Shown: positions 15,447 through 24,199, counted from the first letter of the stretch. The stretch is 64,000 nt of DNA from Streptomyces sp. B21-083 (GCF_036898825.1 NZ_JARUND010000002.1:3224001-3288000), one strand, 5' to 3'. A program made the numbers and translations. The notes: generated by a model from the sequence alone, not told the origin.

Positions 15447-18064
15447 TGACCGCCACTGATGGGGCCACCCCCACGATCGTCCTCGTCGGCCACGGCATGG
15501 TCGGCCAGCGCTTCCTCGAAGCGCTCGCCGATCGCGGCCTGACCGCCGCGCACCGCGTGGTCGTGCTGTGCGAGGAGCCACGTCCGGCGTACGACCGTGT
15601 CGCGCTGACCTCGTACTTCTCGGGCAAGACGCCCGAGGACCTCTCGATGACGGACATGGCGTTCATCGAGAAGGAGGGCATCGAGCTGCACATCGGTGAC
15701 CCCGCGGAGACCATCGACCGCGAGGCGAAGCGGGTGACCGCCCGCTCGGGTCTGGTCGTCGACTACGACGTCCTCGTCCTCGCCACCGGCTCCTACCCGT
15801 TCGTCCCGCCGGTCCCCAACAAGGACGCCGAGGGCTGCTTCGTCTACCGCACCATCGAGGACCTTCTCGCCATCGAGGAGTACGCGAGCACCCGTACGAC
15901 GGGTGCCGTGGTCGGTGGTGGACTGCTCGGACTTGAGGCGGCCGGTGCGCTCAAGGGCCTCGGACTCACCTCCCACATCGTCGAGTTCGCGCCGCGCCTG
16001 ATGCCGGTGCAGGTCGACGACGGAGGCGGCGCGGCCCTGCTGCGCACCATCGAGGACATGGGCCTGTCCGTCCACACGGGCGTGGGCACGCAGGAGATCG
16101 TCGTCGGCGAGGACGGCGCGGTCACCGGCATGAAGCTGTCCGACGGTTCCGAACTCGCCACCGACCTGGTGGTGTTCAGCGCCGGTGTCCGGCCGAGGGA
16201 CCAACTCGCCCGCGACTGTGGCCTTTCCGTCGGTGAGCGCGGCGGCATCGCGGTCGACGAGCAGTGCCGTACGGTCAACGACCCGCACGTCTTCGCGATC
16301 GGCGAGTGCGCGCTGGCCTCCGACGGCCGGGTGTACGGCCTGGTCGCCCCCGGTTACGAGCAGGCGGAGACCGCCGCCGCCGCCATCGCCGCGGACGAGG
16401 CCGAGGAGTTGCTGACCTTCACGGGCGCCGACCTCTCCACCAAGCTGAAGCTGCTCGGCGTCGACGTCGCGTCCTTCGGCGACGCGCACGGCGCCACCGA
16501 GGACAGCCTCGACGTCGTCTACTCCGACTCCCGCTCGGGTCTGTACAAGAAGCTCGTCATCGGCCGCGACGGCACGCTGCTCGGCGGCATCCTCGTCGGC
16601 GACGCGGAGGCCTACGGCACACTGCGCGCGTTCACCGGTACGGTCCCGCCGGTCTCCCCCGAGTCCCTGGTGCTCCCGGCCGGCGCCGGCGGCCCGGTCC
16701 AGCTCGGCCCGACCGCGTTGCCGGACGACGCGATCATCTGCTCCTGCAACAACGTCCGCAAGGGCACGATCCGCGGCGCGGTCACCGAGCACAACTGCAC
16801 CACCGTGCCCGAGGTCAAGAAGTGCACCAAGGCCGGTACGACGTGCGGGAGTTGCGTCAAGGTTCTCGGTCAGCTCGTCACCGCCGAGCTGGAGGCGAGC
16901 GGTGTCGTCGTCGACAAGGGCCTCTGCGGCTGCTTCTCGCAGACCCGCGAGGAGCTGTACGAGATCGTCCTCGCCCTGCGCATCAACACCTACCAGGACC
17001 TGCTGGACCGCTACGGCCGCGACAACGCCAAGGGCGGTGACGGCTGCGACGTCTGCAAGCCGGCCGTCGGCTCGATCATCGCCTCCCTCGCCCCGACCAT
17101 CGGCGCGAGCGGCTACGTCCTCGACGGCGAGCAGGCGGCGCTGCAGGAGACCAACGACCACTTCCTCGCCAACCTGCAGAAGAACGGCTCGTACTCGGTC
17201 GTCCCCCGCATTCCTGGCGGTGAGATCACCCCCGAGGGCCTGATCGTCATCGGGGAGATCGCCCGCGACTTCGGTCTCTACACGAAGATCACCGGTGGTC
17301 AGCGGATCGACATGTTCGGTGCGCGTGTCGAGCAACTCCCGCTGATCTGGACCCGGTTGGTGGACGCCGGCTTCGAGTCCGGTCACGCCTACGGCAAGTC
17401 GCTGCGTACGGTGAAGTCCTGTGTGGGCCAGACCTGGTGCCGCTACGGCGTCCAGGACTCGGTCCGGATGGCGATCGACCTGGAGCTGCGCTACCGGGGG
17501 CTCAGGTCGCCGCACAAGCTGAAGTCGGCGGTGTCCGGCTGCGCCCGCGAATGCGCCGAGGCCCAGTCCAAGGACTTCGGCATCATCGCCACCTCGGGCG
17601 GCTGGAACCTCTACGTCGGCGGCAACGGCGGCGCGACCCCGCGCCACGCGGACCTGCTGGCCCAGGACCTGAACGACGCCGAACTGATCAGGCTGATCGA
17701 CCGGTTCCTGATGTTCTACATCCGCACGGCGGACCGTCTGGAGCGTACGTCGACCTGGCTGGAGCGGATCCCCGGCGGCCTGGACCACGTACGGGACGTG
17801 GTCGTGGAGGACTCCCTCGGCATCTGCGAGGAGTTGGAGTCGCTGATGACCTCACACGTCGCCCACTACCGCGACGAGTGGGCCGACACCATCAACGACC
17901 CCGAGAAGCTCTCCCGGTTCGTGTCCTTCGTGAACGCGCCGGACACCCCCGACCCGGTCGTCGGCTTCGTCCCCGAGCGCGACCAGATCAAGCCCGACCT
18001 GCCGCTGCTGTCCATCGGCCTGCGCCCCGCCGATGACGTCCTGGAAGGAAGTGCCCAGCGATGA
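15446..18064 (+). CDS. nirB: Assimilatory nitrite reductase large subunit NirB
   Basis: The 872-residue protein has the full NirB layout. It starts with an FAD/NAD(P)H reductase module (VLVGHGMVGQRFLEAL; AVVGGGLLGLEAAGAL). A BFD-like [2Fe-2S] domain follows with CSCNN, then KCTKAGTTCGSC near residues 430-475. The C-terminal siroheme/[4Fe-4S] domains carry Cys659-x5-Cys665 and Cys699-x3-Cys703 in SGCARECAEAQ. The enzyme reduces nitrite to ammonium with NAD(P)H in nitrogen assimilation. It is coupled to the small subunit gene nirD through an ATGA overlap and to the oxidoreductase gene upstream. In S. coelicolor this pathway is controlled by GlnR. Confidence 0.97.
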   Translation: MTATDGATPTIVLVGHGMVGQRFLEALADRGLTAAHRVVVLCEEPRPAYDRVALTSYFSGKTPEDLSMTDMAFIEKEGIELHIGDPAETIDREAKRVTARSGLVVDYDVLVLATGSYPFVPPVPNKDAEGCFVYRTIEDLLAIEEYASTRTTGAVVGGGLLGLEAAGALKGLGLTSHIVEFAPRLMPVQVDDGGGAALLRTIEDMGLSVHTGVGTQEIVVGEDGAVTGMKLSDGSELATDLVVFSAGVRPRDQLARDCGLSVGERGGIAVDEQCRTVNDPHVFAIGECALASDGRVYGLVAPGYEQAETAAAAIAADEAEELLTFTGADLSTKLKLLGVDVASFGDAHGATEDSLDVVYSDSRSGLYKKLVIGRDGTLLGGILVGDAEAYGTLRAFTGTVPPVSPESLVLPAGAGGPVQLGPTALPDDAIICSCNNVRKGTIRGAVTEHNCTTVPEVKKCTKAGTTCGSCVKVLGQLVTAELEASGVVVDKGLCGCFSQTREELYEIVLALRINTYQDLLDRYGRDNAKGGDGCDVCKPAVGSIIASLAPTIGASGYVLDGEQAALQETNDHFLANLQKNGSYSVVPRIPGGEITPEGLIVIGEIARDFGLYTKITGGQRIDMFGARVEQLPLIWTRLVDAGFESGHAYGKSLRTVKSCVGQTWCRYGVQDSVRMAIDLELRYRGLRSPHKLKSAVSGCARECAEAQSKDFGIIATSGGWNLYVGGNGGATPRHADLLAQDLNDAELIRLIDRFLMFYIRTADRLERTSTWLERIPGGLDHVRDVVVEDSLGICEELESLMTSHVAHYRDEWADTINDPEKLSRFVSFVNAPDTPDPVVGFVPERDQIKPDLPLLSIGLRPADDVLEGSAQR

Positions 18065-18432
18065 CCCTGGCACCCGAGACGACCGACCTGAAGATCCAGC
18101 TGCGCATCGCCAACGGCGGGAGCAGTGACGACAGTTGGTTCACGGTCTGTGACCTGAACGTGCTGCTGCCCGGCCGCGGTGTGGCGGCCCTGCTGCCGGA
18201 CGGCCGGCAGGCCGCCGTCTTCCGCGACCGCGCCGGCAACCTGTACGCCATCGACAACCGCGACCCGTTCGGCGGCGCGGCGGTCCTCTCCCGAGGACTG
18301 ACGGGCACCCACCAGGGCCGCCCGTACGTCGCCTCCCCGCTCCTGAAGCAGCGCTTCGACCTGGAGTCGGGCCGCTGCCTGGACGACGAGGCGGTGGCTG
18401 TGACGGCGTACGAGGTGCGCGCCGCCGCCTGA
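18061..18432 (+). CDS. nirD: Nitrite reductase small subunit NirD
   Basis: The 123-residue protein has the Rieske-like fold of NirD without the full Rieske Cys/His ligands: FTVCDLNVLLPGRGVAALL, then AVFRDRAGNLYAIDNRDPF and SPLLKQRFDLESGRCLDDE. NirD joins NirB to form the active assimilatory nitrite reductase. The ATG at 18061 overlaps the nirB TGA, so the two are translationally coupled and probably made in fixed ratio. The operon ends at the hairpin at 18453. Confidence 0.95.
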   Translation: MTLAPETTDLKIQLRIANGGSSDDSWFTVCDLNVLLPGRGVAALLPDGRQAAVFRDRAGNLYAIDNRDPFGGAAVLSRGLTGTHQGRPYVASPLLKQRFDLESGRCLDDEAVAVTAYEVRAAA

Positions 18433-18452
18433 CGCACCCAAGCGATGAACAT

Positions 18453-18490
18453 GAGCGGCGCCCCGGCCACCGTCGTCCGGGGCGCCGCTC
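18453..18490. terminator. Bidirectional terminator between nirD and the SDR gene
   Basis: A 14-bp perfect stem (18453-18466 with 18477-18490) and a 10-nt loop lie between the convergent genes. It touches the last codons of the SDR gene at 18495. Confidence 0.75.
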
Positions 18491-18494
18491 TCGT

Positions 18495-19421
18495 TCACGA
18501 CTTGAGGCCCTCGTACGTCACCCCGGTGAGCTGCTCGGAGGCGGCCCAAAGCCGGTCGCCCACTTGGTCGTTGAGCGTCCAGGAAGCCCGCCACGACTTG
18601 GCGGGCGCGCCGCGCCAGCCCAGGATCCTGGGTCCGATGAACGCGTCGGGCCGTACGTCCGGCGCCGTGGCCGCGTAGAGGGTGGGCAGGGCGCCCGCCT
18701 CGGCGGACTGGGCGAAGACGCGGTTGCCGATCTCCATGAGACGCTCGGCGCCCCTGCGGCCCTGCATCTTCGGCGCGGCGGTCTGCAGGTTGGTGGCGGC
18801 GTACCCGGGGTGCGCGGCGGCGGCCACGACACCGGAGCCGATGGCGGCCAGCCTGCGCGCCAGCTCGTGCGTGAAGAGCAGGTTGGCCGTCTTGGAACGC
18901 CCGTACGCGGTCCAACGCCGGTAGTTCCGCTCACTGTTGAGGTCGTCGATGTCGATGTTGCCGAGGGCGTGGGCCCCGCTGGAGAGGTTCACGATCCGGG
19001 CGCCGGGCGTGCCGAGCAGCGTCGGGAACAGGAGCCCGGTGAGCGCGAAGTGCCCGAGGTGGTTGACCCCGAACTGCGTCTCGAACCCGTCCGCCGTCGT
19101 CCCGTACGGCAACGCCATCACGCCCGCGTTGTTGACGAGGAGGTCGATCCGCTCGTAGGGCAGCTCGTCCGCGAACTCCCTTACGGAGTCCAGGTTCCCG
19201 AGGTCCAGCGGCCAGAACTCGGCGATGGCGTCCGGCACTTCGGCCAGCAGCCGCCCGACCGCCTCGTTCCCCCGCGCCTCGCTCCGGCAGGCGAGCACCA
19301 CCCGCGCCCCCTTGCGCGCCAACTCCCGCGCGGTGACGTACCCGAGACCACTGTTGGCACCGGTGACGACGGCGATACGGCCGCTCTGGTCGGGGATGTC
19401 CTGCGCGTTCCAGCCCGGCAT
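18495..19421 (-). CDS. Short-chain dehydrogenase/reductase (SDR), retinol-dehydrogenase-like
   Basis: I choose the ATG at 19421 (MPGWNAQDIPDQSGR), which follows a GGAGGT site; the longer frame upstream lacks one. The 308-residue protein has the classical SDR cofactor motif TGANSGLGYVTARELARKG, the NNAGVM motif near residue 95 and the catalytic YGRSK, with Ser in LSSGAHALGN before it. Arg in ACRSEARG just after the second strand suggests preference for NADP(H). Such enzymes oxidise or reduce small alcohols or ketones; the substrate is unknown. It is convergent with nirD. Confidence 0.92.
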   Translation of the reverse strand: MPGWNAQDIPDQSGRIAVVTGANSGLGYVTARELARKGARVVLACRSEARGNEAVGRLLAEVPDAIAEFWPLDLGNLDSVREFADELPYERIDLLVNNAGVMALPYGTTADGFETQFGVNHLGHFALTGLLFPTLLGTPGARIVNLSSGAHALGNIDIDDLNSERNYRRWTAYGRSKTANLLFTHELARRLAAIGSGVVAAAAHPGYAATNLQTAAPKMQGRRGAERLMEIGNRVFAQSAEAGALPTLYAATAPDVRPDAFIGPRILGWRGAPAKSWRASWTLNDQVGDRLWAASEQLTGVTYEGLKS

Positions 19422-19553
19422 GTTCGGGTTACCTCCATCGGTGACGAGTCGGGCGGCTCGGACGAATCCAGGCATGTGTCCGGATCCGGATCCGCGTCCA
19501 GACCGCGCCGGATCAGCCGCCATGGCCAGTTCTACGCCCTGTGGCGCCGTGTG

Positions 19554-20384
19554 TCAGGGCTTGCGGCCCACTCCGCAGTAGGCGTCGACGGCTGTGGTGG
19601 GGCCGGCCGGGCCCCGGAGGTCGGGGCGCCACTCCGGCACCTGGACCACACCCGGGTCCACCAGGTCGAGGCCGTCGAAGAAGGCGGCGATCTCCCCGAT
19701 GCTCCGTACGTAGTACGGGACGGCGCCGCTCGCGTTGTAGGCGTCCGACGCGGCGATCATGCCCTCGCTGGTGGCGGTGCTGTCGCTGACCACCAGATGA
19801 CTGCCGGACGGCAGGCCCGCCATCAGCCGGCTCACCAGGTCGCGTGCCTGGTCGTGGTCGGCGACATGGCCGAGCGTGTTGAGGATCATCAGGGCGACCG
19901 GCCGGGAGAGGTCGAGGGTGTCGGCCGCCGCTGCGAGGATGGTCTCGGGGGCGTACAGGTCGGCGTTGAGATAGACGGTCCGGCCCTCGGGGGTGCTGCC
20001 GAGCAGGGCGTCCGCGTGGGCCAGCACGATGGGGTCGTTGTCGACGTACACGATCCGGGCGTCCGGGGCGGCACGCTGCGCGACCTCGTGGGTGTTGTCG
20101 GCGGTCGGGAGCCCGGTGCCGACGTCCAGGAACTGGCGTACGCCCTGCTCGTCGGCCAGGTAGCGGACGGCTCGTCCTAAGAAGTTCCGGCTCGTGACGG
20201 CCACGTCGACGAGGCCGGGGAAGATCTCCTTGATGTGGTCCCCGATCTCCCGGTCGACCTCGTAGTTGTCCTTGCCGCCGACGAAGTAGTTCCAGAAGCG
20301 GGCCGAGTGCGGCTTGGTGGTGTCGATGTGCGCCCGCGCCCGGGCGCCGGTACCGACCGAGGGGGTGGGGTCGTCGTGCGACAC
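19554..20384 (-). CDS. SAM-dependent methyltransferase, pfam04672 (DUF574) family, second copy
   Basis: I choose the GTG at 20384 because CAGGAGA lies about 8 nt upstream; the ATG at 20417 has no such site. The 276-residue protein carries KPHSARFWNYFVGGKDNY, the SAM loop FLDVGTGLPTADNTHEVAQ and the acidic strand IVYVDNDP, and ends CGVGRKP. It is a clear paralogue of the 4944 gene. Such proteins have a Rossmann methyltransferase fold with unknown substrates. The 210 bp upstream are AT-richer (near 20450-20480) and should hold its promoter. Confidence 0.9.
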   Translation of the reverse strand: MSHDDPTPSVGTGARARAHIDTTKPHSARFWNYFVGGKDNYEVDREIGDHIKEIFPGLVDVAVTSRNFLGRAVRYLADEQGVRQFLDVGTGLPTADNTHEVAQRAAPDARIVYVDNDPIVLAHADALLGSTPEGRTVYLNADLYAPETILAAAADTLDLSRPVALMILNTLGHVADHDQARDLVSRLMAGLPSGSHLVVSDSTATSEGMIAASDAYNASGAVPYYVRSIGEIAAFFDGLDLVDPGVVQVPEWRPDLRGPAGPTTAVDAYCGVGRKP

Positions 20385-20593
20385 GGCGGAGTCTCCTGAG
20401 TGTTCGATGCTGATCATTTGCGCACCAACGTAGGTGAACTCGCCGCCCACAAAGGAAAGTTGAGAAGATCTACGATCAGGCAGCAGAGGATTCCGGCCAT
20501 CCGAACGGTCACCGGGCGACCGCTGCGCGTACATGACAATTTCATCCTGTCGCCCTAGGGTCCCTGACGTCACCGCACGTCACGCCACCGTTC

Positions 20594-20990
20594 CTAGAGA
20601 CTGAGCGGAAGTGAGTCCTGTTGCCAAAACTCATGCTCAGTCGAACGCCCCGGACGGTGTTGGGCGTTCTGGTTGCCCGCGTTCGCTCCGCGTCCGGGCG
20701 GCACGGATCGTGTCCGTGGTCCGGGGATGCGGGGGCGGGTTCCCTCACGTCCAGGGACTCCTGGTCCGGCCTGGACGGTCCGATGGCCCCACCGCATCAC
20801 TCCGGTGTGGTGGGGGCGGTGTCGTCCGTCGCCGGATCGGGTGTCCCTGGGCGCGCCTTCCGATCGCCACGGCAGCAGCATCATGGCGAGTGGTCTTGAC
20901 GGTGATTGTGGTGAGGGGTTCCTGCCAGTGCTGGGCACCCCACCGGCTGGTGTAGGCCGGGTCAACGGCGATGACCGCGATACCCGTCCG
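20594..20990 (-). pseudogene. Remnant of a TnpB-related (IS200/IS605-type) protein gene, C-terminal part
   Basis: Two minus-strand frames together read as the C-terminal end of a TnpB-related protein. The first contains AVIAVDPAYTSRWGAQHWQ (about 20935-20990), which has the DPAYTS motif around the last RuvC Asp, followed by KTTRHDAAAVAIGRRAQGH. The second carries on from about 20800 as GHRTVQAGPGVPGREG and ends GANAGNQNAQH...DSLPLSL with a TAG at 20594. A frameshift separates them and the N-terminal two thirds are missing, so it cannot be active. Its 5' break directly abuts a PhoX-like fragment on the other strand. Confidence 0.65.
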
Positions 20991-20991
20991 G

Positions 20992-21261
20992 TCCCCGCTG
21001 ACCGGCGTCGACAACATCACCGGCACCTCGTCGGGCGACCTGTTCGTGGCGGAGGACGGCGGCAACATGGAGATCTGCCTGATCACCCCGGACGACGTGG
21101 TCACCCCCTTCCTCCGGATCGACGGCCAGTCGGCCTCGGAGATCACGGGCCCGGCGTTCTCCCCGAACGGCAGCCGCCTGTACTTCTCCAGCCAGCGCGG
21201 CACGAGCGGTAGCTCCTCGGGCGGGATCACGTACGAGGTGACGGGCCCCTTCCCCGCGTAA
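20992..21261 (+). pseudogene. C-terminal fragment of a PhoX-like (DUF839) phosphatase gene
   Basis: The last 89 codons read SPLTGVDNITGTSSGDLFV, then AEDGGNMEICLITPDD, FLRIDGQSASEITGPAFSPNGSRL and end ITYEVTGPFPA. This is the C-terminal end of PhoX/DUF839 proteins, which are secreted phosphatases or relatives. The rest of the gene, including the signal peptide and metal site, is absent; sequence upstream of 20990 belongs to the TnpB-related remnant on the opposite strand. The frame has an ATG at 20971 but no ribosome site, so expression is unlikely. A non-PhoX beta-propeller origin is possible. Confidence 0.6.
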
Positions 21262-21322
21262 CCCTCGTCATACGTTCGTACTGCGCACCGGCGTTGTCAG
21301 TGGTGCGCAGTACGTTGCGGTC

Positions 21323-21910
21323 ATGGGCGTTTACCTGGTCGATGTCGATGCGGAGGGGTGGTTCGGTGAGGGCGAGGAGGGACGGGCGGAGACAGCGGCA
21401 GGCCTGAACGCGGAACTGGCACGGCGTGGGCTGCCCCCGTACGACTCCGTGCCCGAGGCAGCGGGCTTCGTGCGCGGTTCGGGCCAGTCCTTCGAGGAGA
21501 AACTGGTCCCGTCCATGGACGGCTTCATGGCGCTGTGCGAGGCGCACCTCTCCGAGGCGGAGACGGACACGCTCTGCGGCTGGACGGTCCTGGTGCCGGT
21601 GTCCCTGGACGAGGAGATCAAGTTGCCGGTGGAGTCCTCGTACTCCGACGACACCGTGATCGCGGGTGCGCCTCAGGTCCTGGCGATCGCCGAGAAACTG
21701 GCGACGGCGGTCGCACTGCCGCCCGAGGTCCCGGAGATGTGCGACAACCTGGACCTGACGATGTGGTTCCTGGACGGCGAGGCGGAGAAGGTGGCGGCGA
21801 CCGCGCCGGGCCCGTGGAGCGAGGACCTGGACGCGACCTTCTACGTCGCCCTCTACCTGCGCGCGGCACAGCACTCGCTCAGACGGGGGTGCCCGCTGCT
21901 CTACTCCTGA
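21323..21910 (+). CDS. Uncharacterised acidic protein
   Basis: The 195-residue protein starts MGVYLVDVDAEGWFGEGEEG at 21323. It is soluble and acidic, with a Cys-containing middle part (MALCEAHLSEAETDTLCGWTVLVPVSLDE) and a C-terminal helix LYLRAAQHSLRRGCPLLYS. The codon pattern is typical of the host, so it is probably a real chromosomal gene. I have seen similar streptomycete proteins described only as hypothetical. No domain, membrane segment or catalytic motif is recognisable, and neighbours give no hint. Confidence 0.75.
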   Translation: MGVYLVDVDAEGWFGEGEEGRAETAAGLNAELARRGLPPYDSVPEAAGFVRGSGQSFEEKLVPSMDGFMALCEAHLSEAETDTLCGWTVLVPVSLDEEIKLPVESSYSDDTVIAGAPQVLAIAEKLATAVALPPEVPEMCDNLDLTMWFLDGEAEKVAATAPGPWSEDLDATFYVALYLRAAQHSLRRGCPLLYS

Positions 21911-22137
21911 GGGGCCGCCTCCGGTGCGGGGGGTGCCGTTCCCGTCGGTGATCAGATGGTGCCCCAAAGCCGGCCCGGCCCCGGTCGACCGGTGACGGTC
22001 CCGTGTGGGTCCCCCTTTTGGGCCCCTGGGATGTCGCATGAGCAGGTCCGAAGGATGTCGGTCGGCGCCTGGCGCCGGCCGCGAATTGCTCTGTTTCGAG
22101 GGTGCTCGCCTGGCCGCGACCGGTAGCGTCGGGGTTC

Positions 22138-23241
22138 ATGAGCAACGAGACCCTGCTGCTGGTGCGCAGGCTGCGCCACGGCCACTGGGTGGCTCTGGAC
22201 GTGCTGGTCGCGCTCCTGCTCGCCGTCGCCTTCGCGTCCGCGGCCAAGCTGAGTAACGACCTGCCGCAAGCCGTCGTCGCCCTGGCCGCGCTGCCCGTCG
22301 CGACCCGGCGCGGTCGGCCTCTGCCGTCTTTGGCGGTCTCGCTGGCCCCGGCGGTCACCGCGCTGCTCCTGGGCGTGGAGTCCGCCTGTCTTCCGGTCGC
22401 CGTCGTGCTCTACTCGGTCGGCGCGCAGGAGCCGCGCAGGCGGGCCGTCATCGGCCTCACCGCCGCCCTGGCCTGCGTGGTCGCCGCGCTGCTGGCCGCC
22501 GTCTGGCCGTTCTGGACGCAGGCGCTGGGCAGCGCCGGGTTCGGTCTGGCCCTGATGGGCCTGTCCTGGACGGCGGGGCTGGCCGTCCGCGAGCAGCAGC
22601 TGCACGCGGCCCGTGCGGCGGAACGGGCCGTGGTCGAGGAGCGGCTGCGCATCGCCAGGGACCTGCACGACGTCGTCGCCCACAGCATGAGCCTGATCAC
22701 GATGAAGGCGGGTGTCGCCGGGATCGTCGCCGAGACCCGGCCGGATGAGGCGCGCGAGGCGCTGCGGCTCATCGAGACCACCGGCAGGGAGTCGATGGTG
22801 GAGATGCGCGCCATGCTCGGCATGCTGCGCTCGGAGACCGGTGACCTGACCCCGGCGCCGCGGCTGCGCGACCTGCACGCGCTGGCCGCGAACGCGGGCA
22901 TCGAGGTGGACCTCCGTGTCGACACCGGCGACCTGCCCGAGGGGGTGGGCCTCGCGGTGTACCGGATCGTTCAGGAGGCGCTGACCAACGTGGTCAAACA
23001 CGCGGGAACCGGCTGCCGGGTGCGGGTCGCCGTACCCGAGCCAGGAGTGGTGGAGGTCGAGGTGTCCGACGGCGGCCGGGCAGCCCCGCGCGGCGGCAGC
23101 GGGCACGGGTACGGGTACGGACTGCTCGGCATGCGCGAACGCTGCCTGGCCTATGGCGGGCAGCTGACCGCGGGCCCCCGCCCCGAGGGCGGCTTCCGCG
23201 TGGTGGCGCGCCTGCCCTACGCGGGCAAGGAGACGCCGTGA
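22138..23241 (+). CDS. Orphan sensor histidine kinase (NarL-partner type, HisKA_3)
   Basis: The 367-residue protein starts at the ATG at 22138 (MSNETLLLVRRLRHGHW). Four or five membrane segments fill residues 20-150. The phospho-acceptor is His177 in ARDLHDVVAHSMSL, and the ATPase domain has EALTNVVKHAG and GYGLLGMRERC. Such kinases sense envelope or membrane signals and phosphorylate a NarL/LuxR-type regulator encoded directly downstream. Here no regulator follows. The sequence after the stop contains a dispersed repeat (23391-23545) and a transposase tail, so the partner seems to have been lost. The kinase itself looks intact. Confidence 0.9.
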   Translation: MSNETLLLVRRLRHGHWVALDVLVALLLAVAFASAAKLSNDLPQAVVALAALPVATRRGRPLPSLAVSLAPAVTALLLGVESACLPVAVVLYSVGAQEPRRRAVIGLTAALACVVAALLAAVWPFWTQALGSAGFGLALMGLSWTAGLAVREQQLHAARAAERAVVEERLRIARDLHDVVAHSMSLITMKAGVAGIVAETRPDEAREALRLIETTGRESMVEMRAMLGMLRSETGDLTPAPRLRDLHALAANAGIEVDLRVDTGDLPEGVGLAVYRIVQEALTNVVKHAGTGCRVRVAVPEPGVVEVEVSDGGRAAPRGGSGHGYGYGLLGMRERCLAYGGQLTAGPRPEGGFRVVARLPYAGKETP

Positions 23242-23390
23242 CGGGAGTGTGGAGCGCCGGGACCGGAGTGTCAACACGCGCGCACAAGGGTCCACATGGG
23301 CGCGCCCCGCACCCTGCGACGGGGAGCGCGAACGAGCCCATCCCCGCGTTGCGCATGACGCCGACGCGTACCCGGCCCACCCGAACGCGG

Positions 23391-23545
23391 CGAGAAGGCG
23401 GCACCCCCCGCACAGGGGCGCCGCCTTCTCTCGTGCACCGGAGCCACCATCAGGTCGCTGAGGGTCGGGGTGACCGACGACAGCTCCGGGTCAACAGGCC
23501 TGCGGCCTGGGGATGTTCGCGCGGCTGCCGGTGGCCGCTCCCGGT
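23391..23545. repeat. Dispersed repeat element, copy A
   Basis: About 155 bp here match 32724-32880 with only about a dozen differences and small gaps. The element starts with an 11-bp hairpin (GAGAAGGCGGC with its complement around a C/G-rich loop), then a conserved part containing GGTCGCTGAGGGTCGGGGTG, a second hairpin CAGGCC-TGC-GGCCTG at about 23496-23510 and a third GC-rich arm. Paired positions of the first stem change together between the copies. Both copies lie at the 3' ends of convergent genes, so a terminator or structured-RNA role is likely. It is not a coding repeat as far as I can see. Confidence 0.8.
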
Positions 23546-23597
23546 CTTCCTCAGCACCGCAACCGTCGCTGTGCTCGTCATCTGGCTACGTTCATGA
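23541..23597 (+). pseudogene. 3' tail of an IS5-type transposase gene
   Basis: The last 18 codons before the TGA at 23595 read PVFLSTATVAVLVIWLRS. This is the typical C-terminus of IS5-family transposases (VFLGTATAAALVIWLR-like). Nothing upstream of 23541 belongs to the transposase, because the dispersed repeat begins there. It is a short relic and shows that an insertion element once stood between the kinase and the GNAT gene. Confidence 0.55.
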
Positions 23598-23614
23598 TCG
23601 GTCGACCGACGGGC

Positions 23615-24199
23615 TCAATCCCCTCGGATTCGGGCGTGCAGATGCATGTCGTGCCGGCCGTCGTCATGCATGGCCGCACTGCGCTGGGTTCCTTCGAGCA
23701 GGTAGCCGGACTTGGTGGCAACCCCGCAGGAGGCGTGGTTGCGCGTCGAATGCTCCAGGTACAGGCGGTGAAAGCCGATCTCATCCAGCGCCCAGGTTGA
23801 GAGTGCCGCCATCGCCGAGGTCGCGACACCGCGGCCGCGGACAGTCGGGAGAACCCAGTAACTGACGTGGGCGACACCGTCGTTGAAATCGAATCCGCGC
23901 AGCGCGATCCGGCCGAGGACCGCACCATCCTCGCGGGCGACAGCCCAGTGACCGCCCTTCTCGCTTCCCCAGTCCTGGTGATAGGCATCGAACCACTCCA
24001 GGACGCGAGTCTCCGTCGGAGGGCGGCGCGTGTGCCAGCGGCAGATCTCATCGTCCTGGTAGGCGGAGAAAAACACCGGAGCGTCAGCCGGTTCCCAGGG
24101 TCGCAGCAACTGACCTTGAGCGGCGGGCAGAACGGGCTGAGGGGAGCCCGAGAGTAGACCGAAGGGAACTGCGGGCGGCGTCGACAATTCGCGAGTCAC
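23615..24199 (-). CDS. GNAT family N-acetyltransferase, RimJ/RimL type
   Basis: The protein has the acetyl-CoA binding motif VLPTVRGRGVATSAMAALSTW, preceded by strand GVAHVSYW and followed by LDEIGFHRLYLEHSTRNHAS and GVATKSGYLLEGTQR, which is the RimJ/RimL layout. I use the GTG at 24199 (VTRELSTPPAVPFGLL), giving 194 residues; ATGs at 24247 and 24271 are in frame, and none has a clear ribosome site. Such enzymes acetylate ribosomal protein N-termini, antibiotics or amines. The target is unknown. It ends 18 bp from the transposase tail on the other strand. Confidence 0.87.
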   Translation of the reverse strand: MTRELSTPPAVPFGLLSGSPQPVLPAAQGQLLRPWEPADAPVFFSAYQDDEICRWHTRRPPTETRVLEWFDAYHQDWGSEKGGHWAVAREDGAVLGRIALRGFDFNDGVAHVSYWVLPTVRGRGVATSAMAALSTWALDEIGFHRLYLEHSTRNHASCGVATKSGYLLEGTQRSAAMHDDGRHDMHLHARIRGD

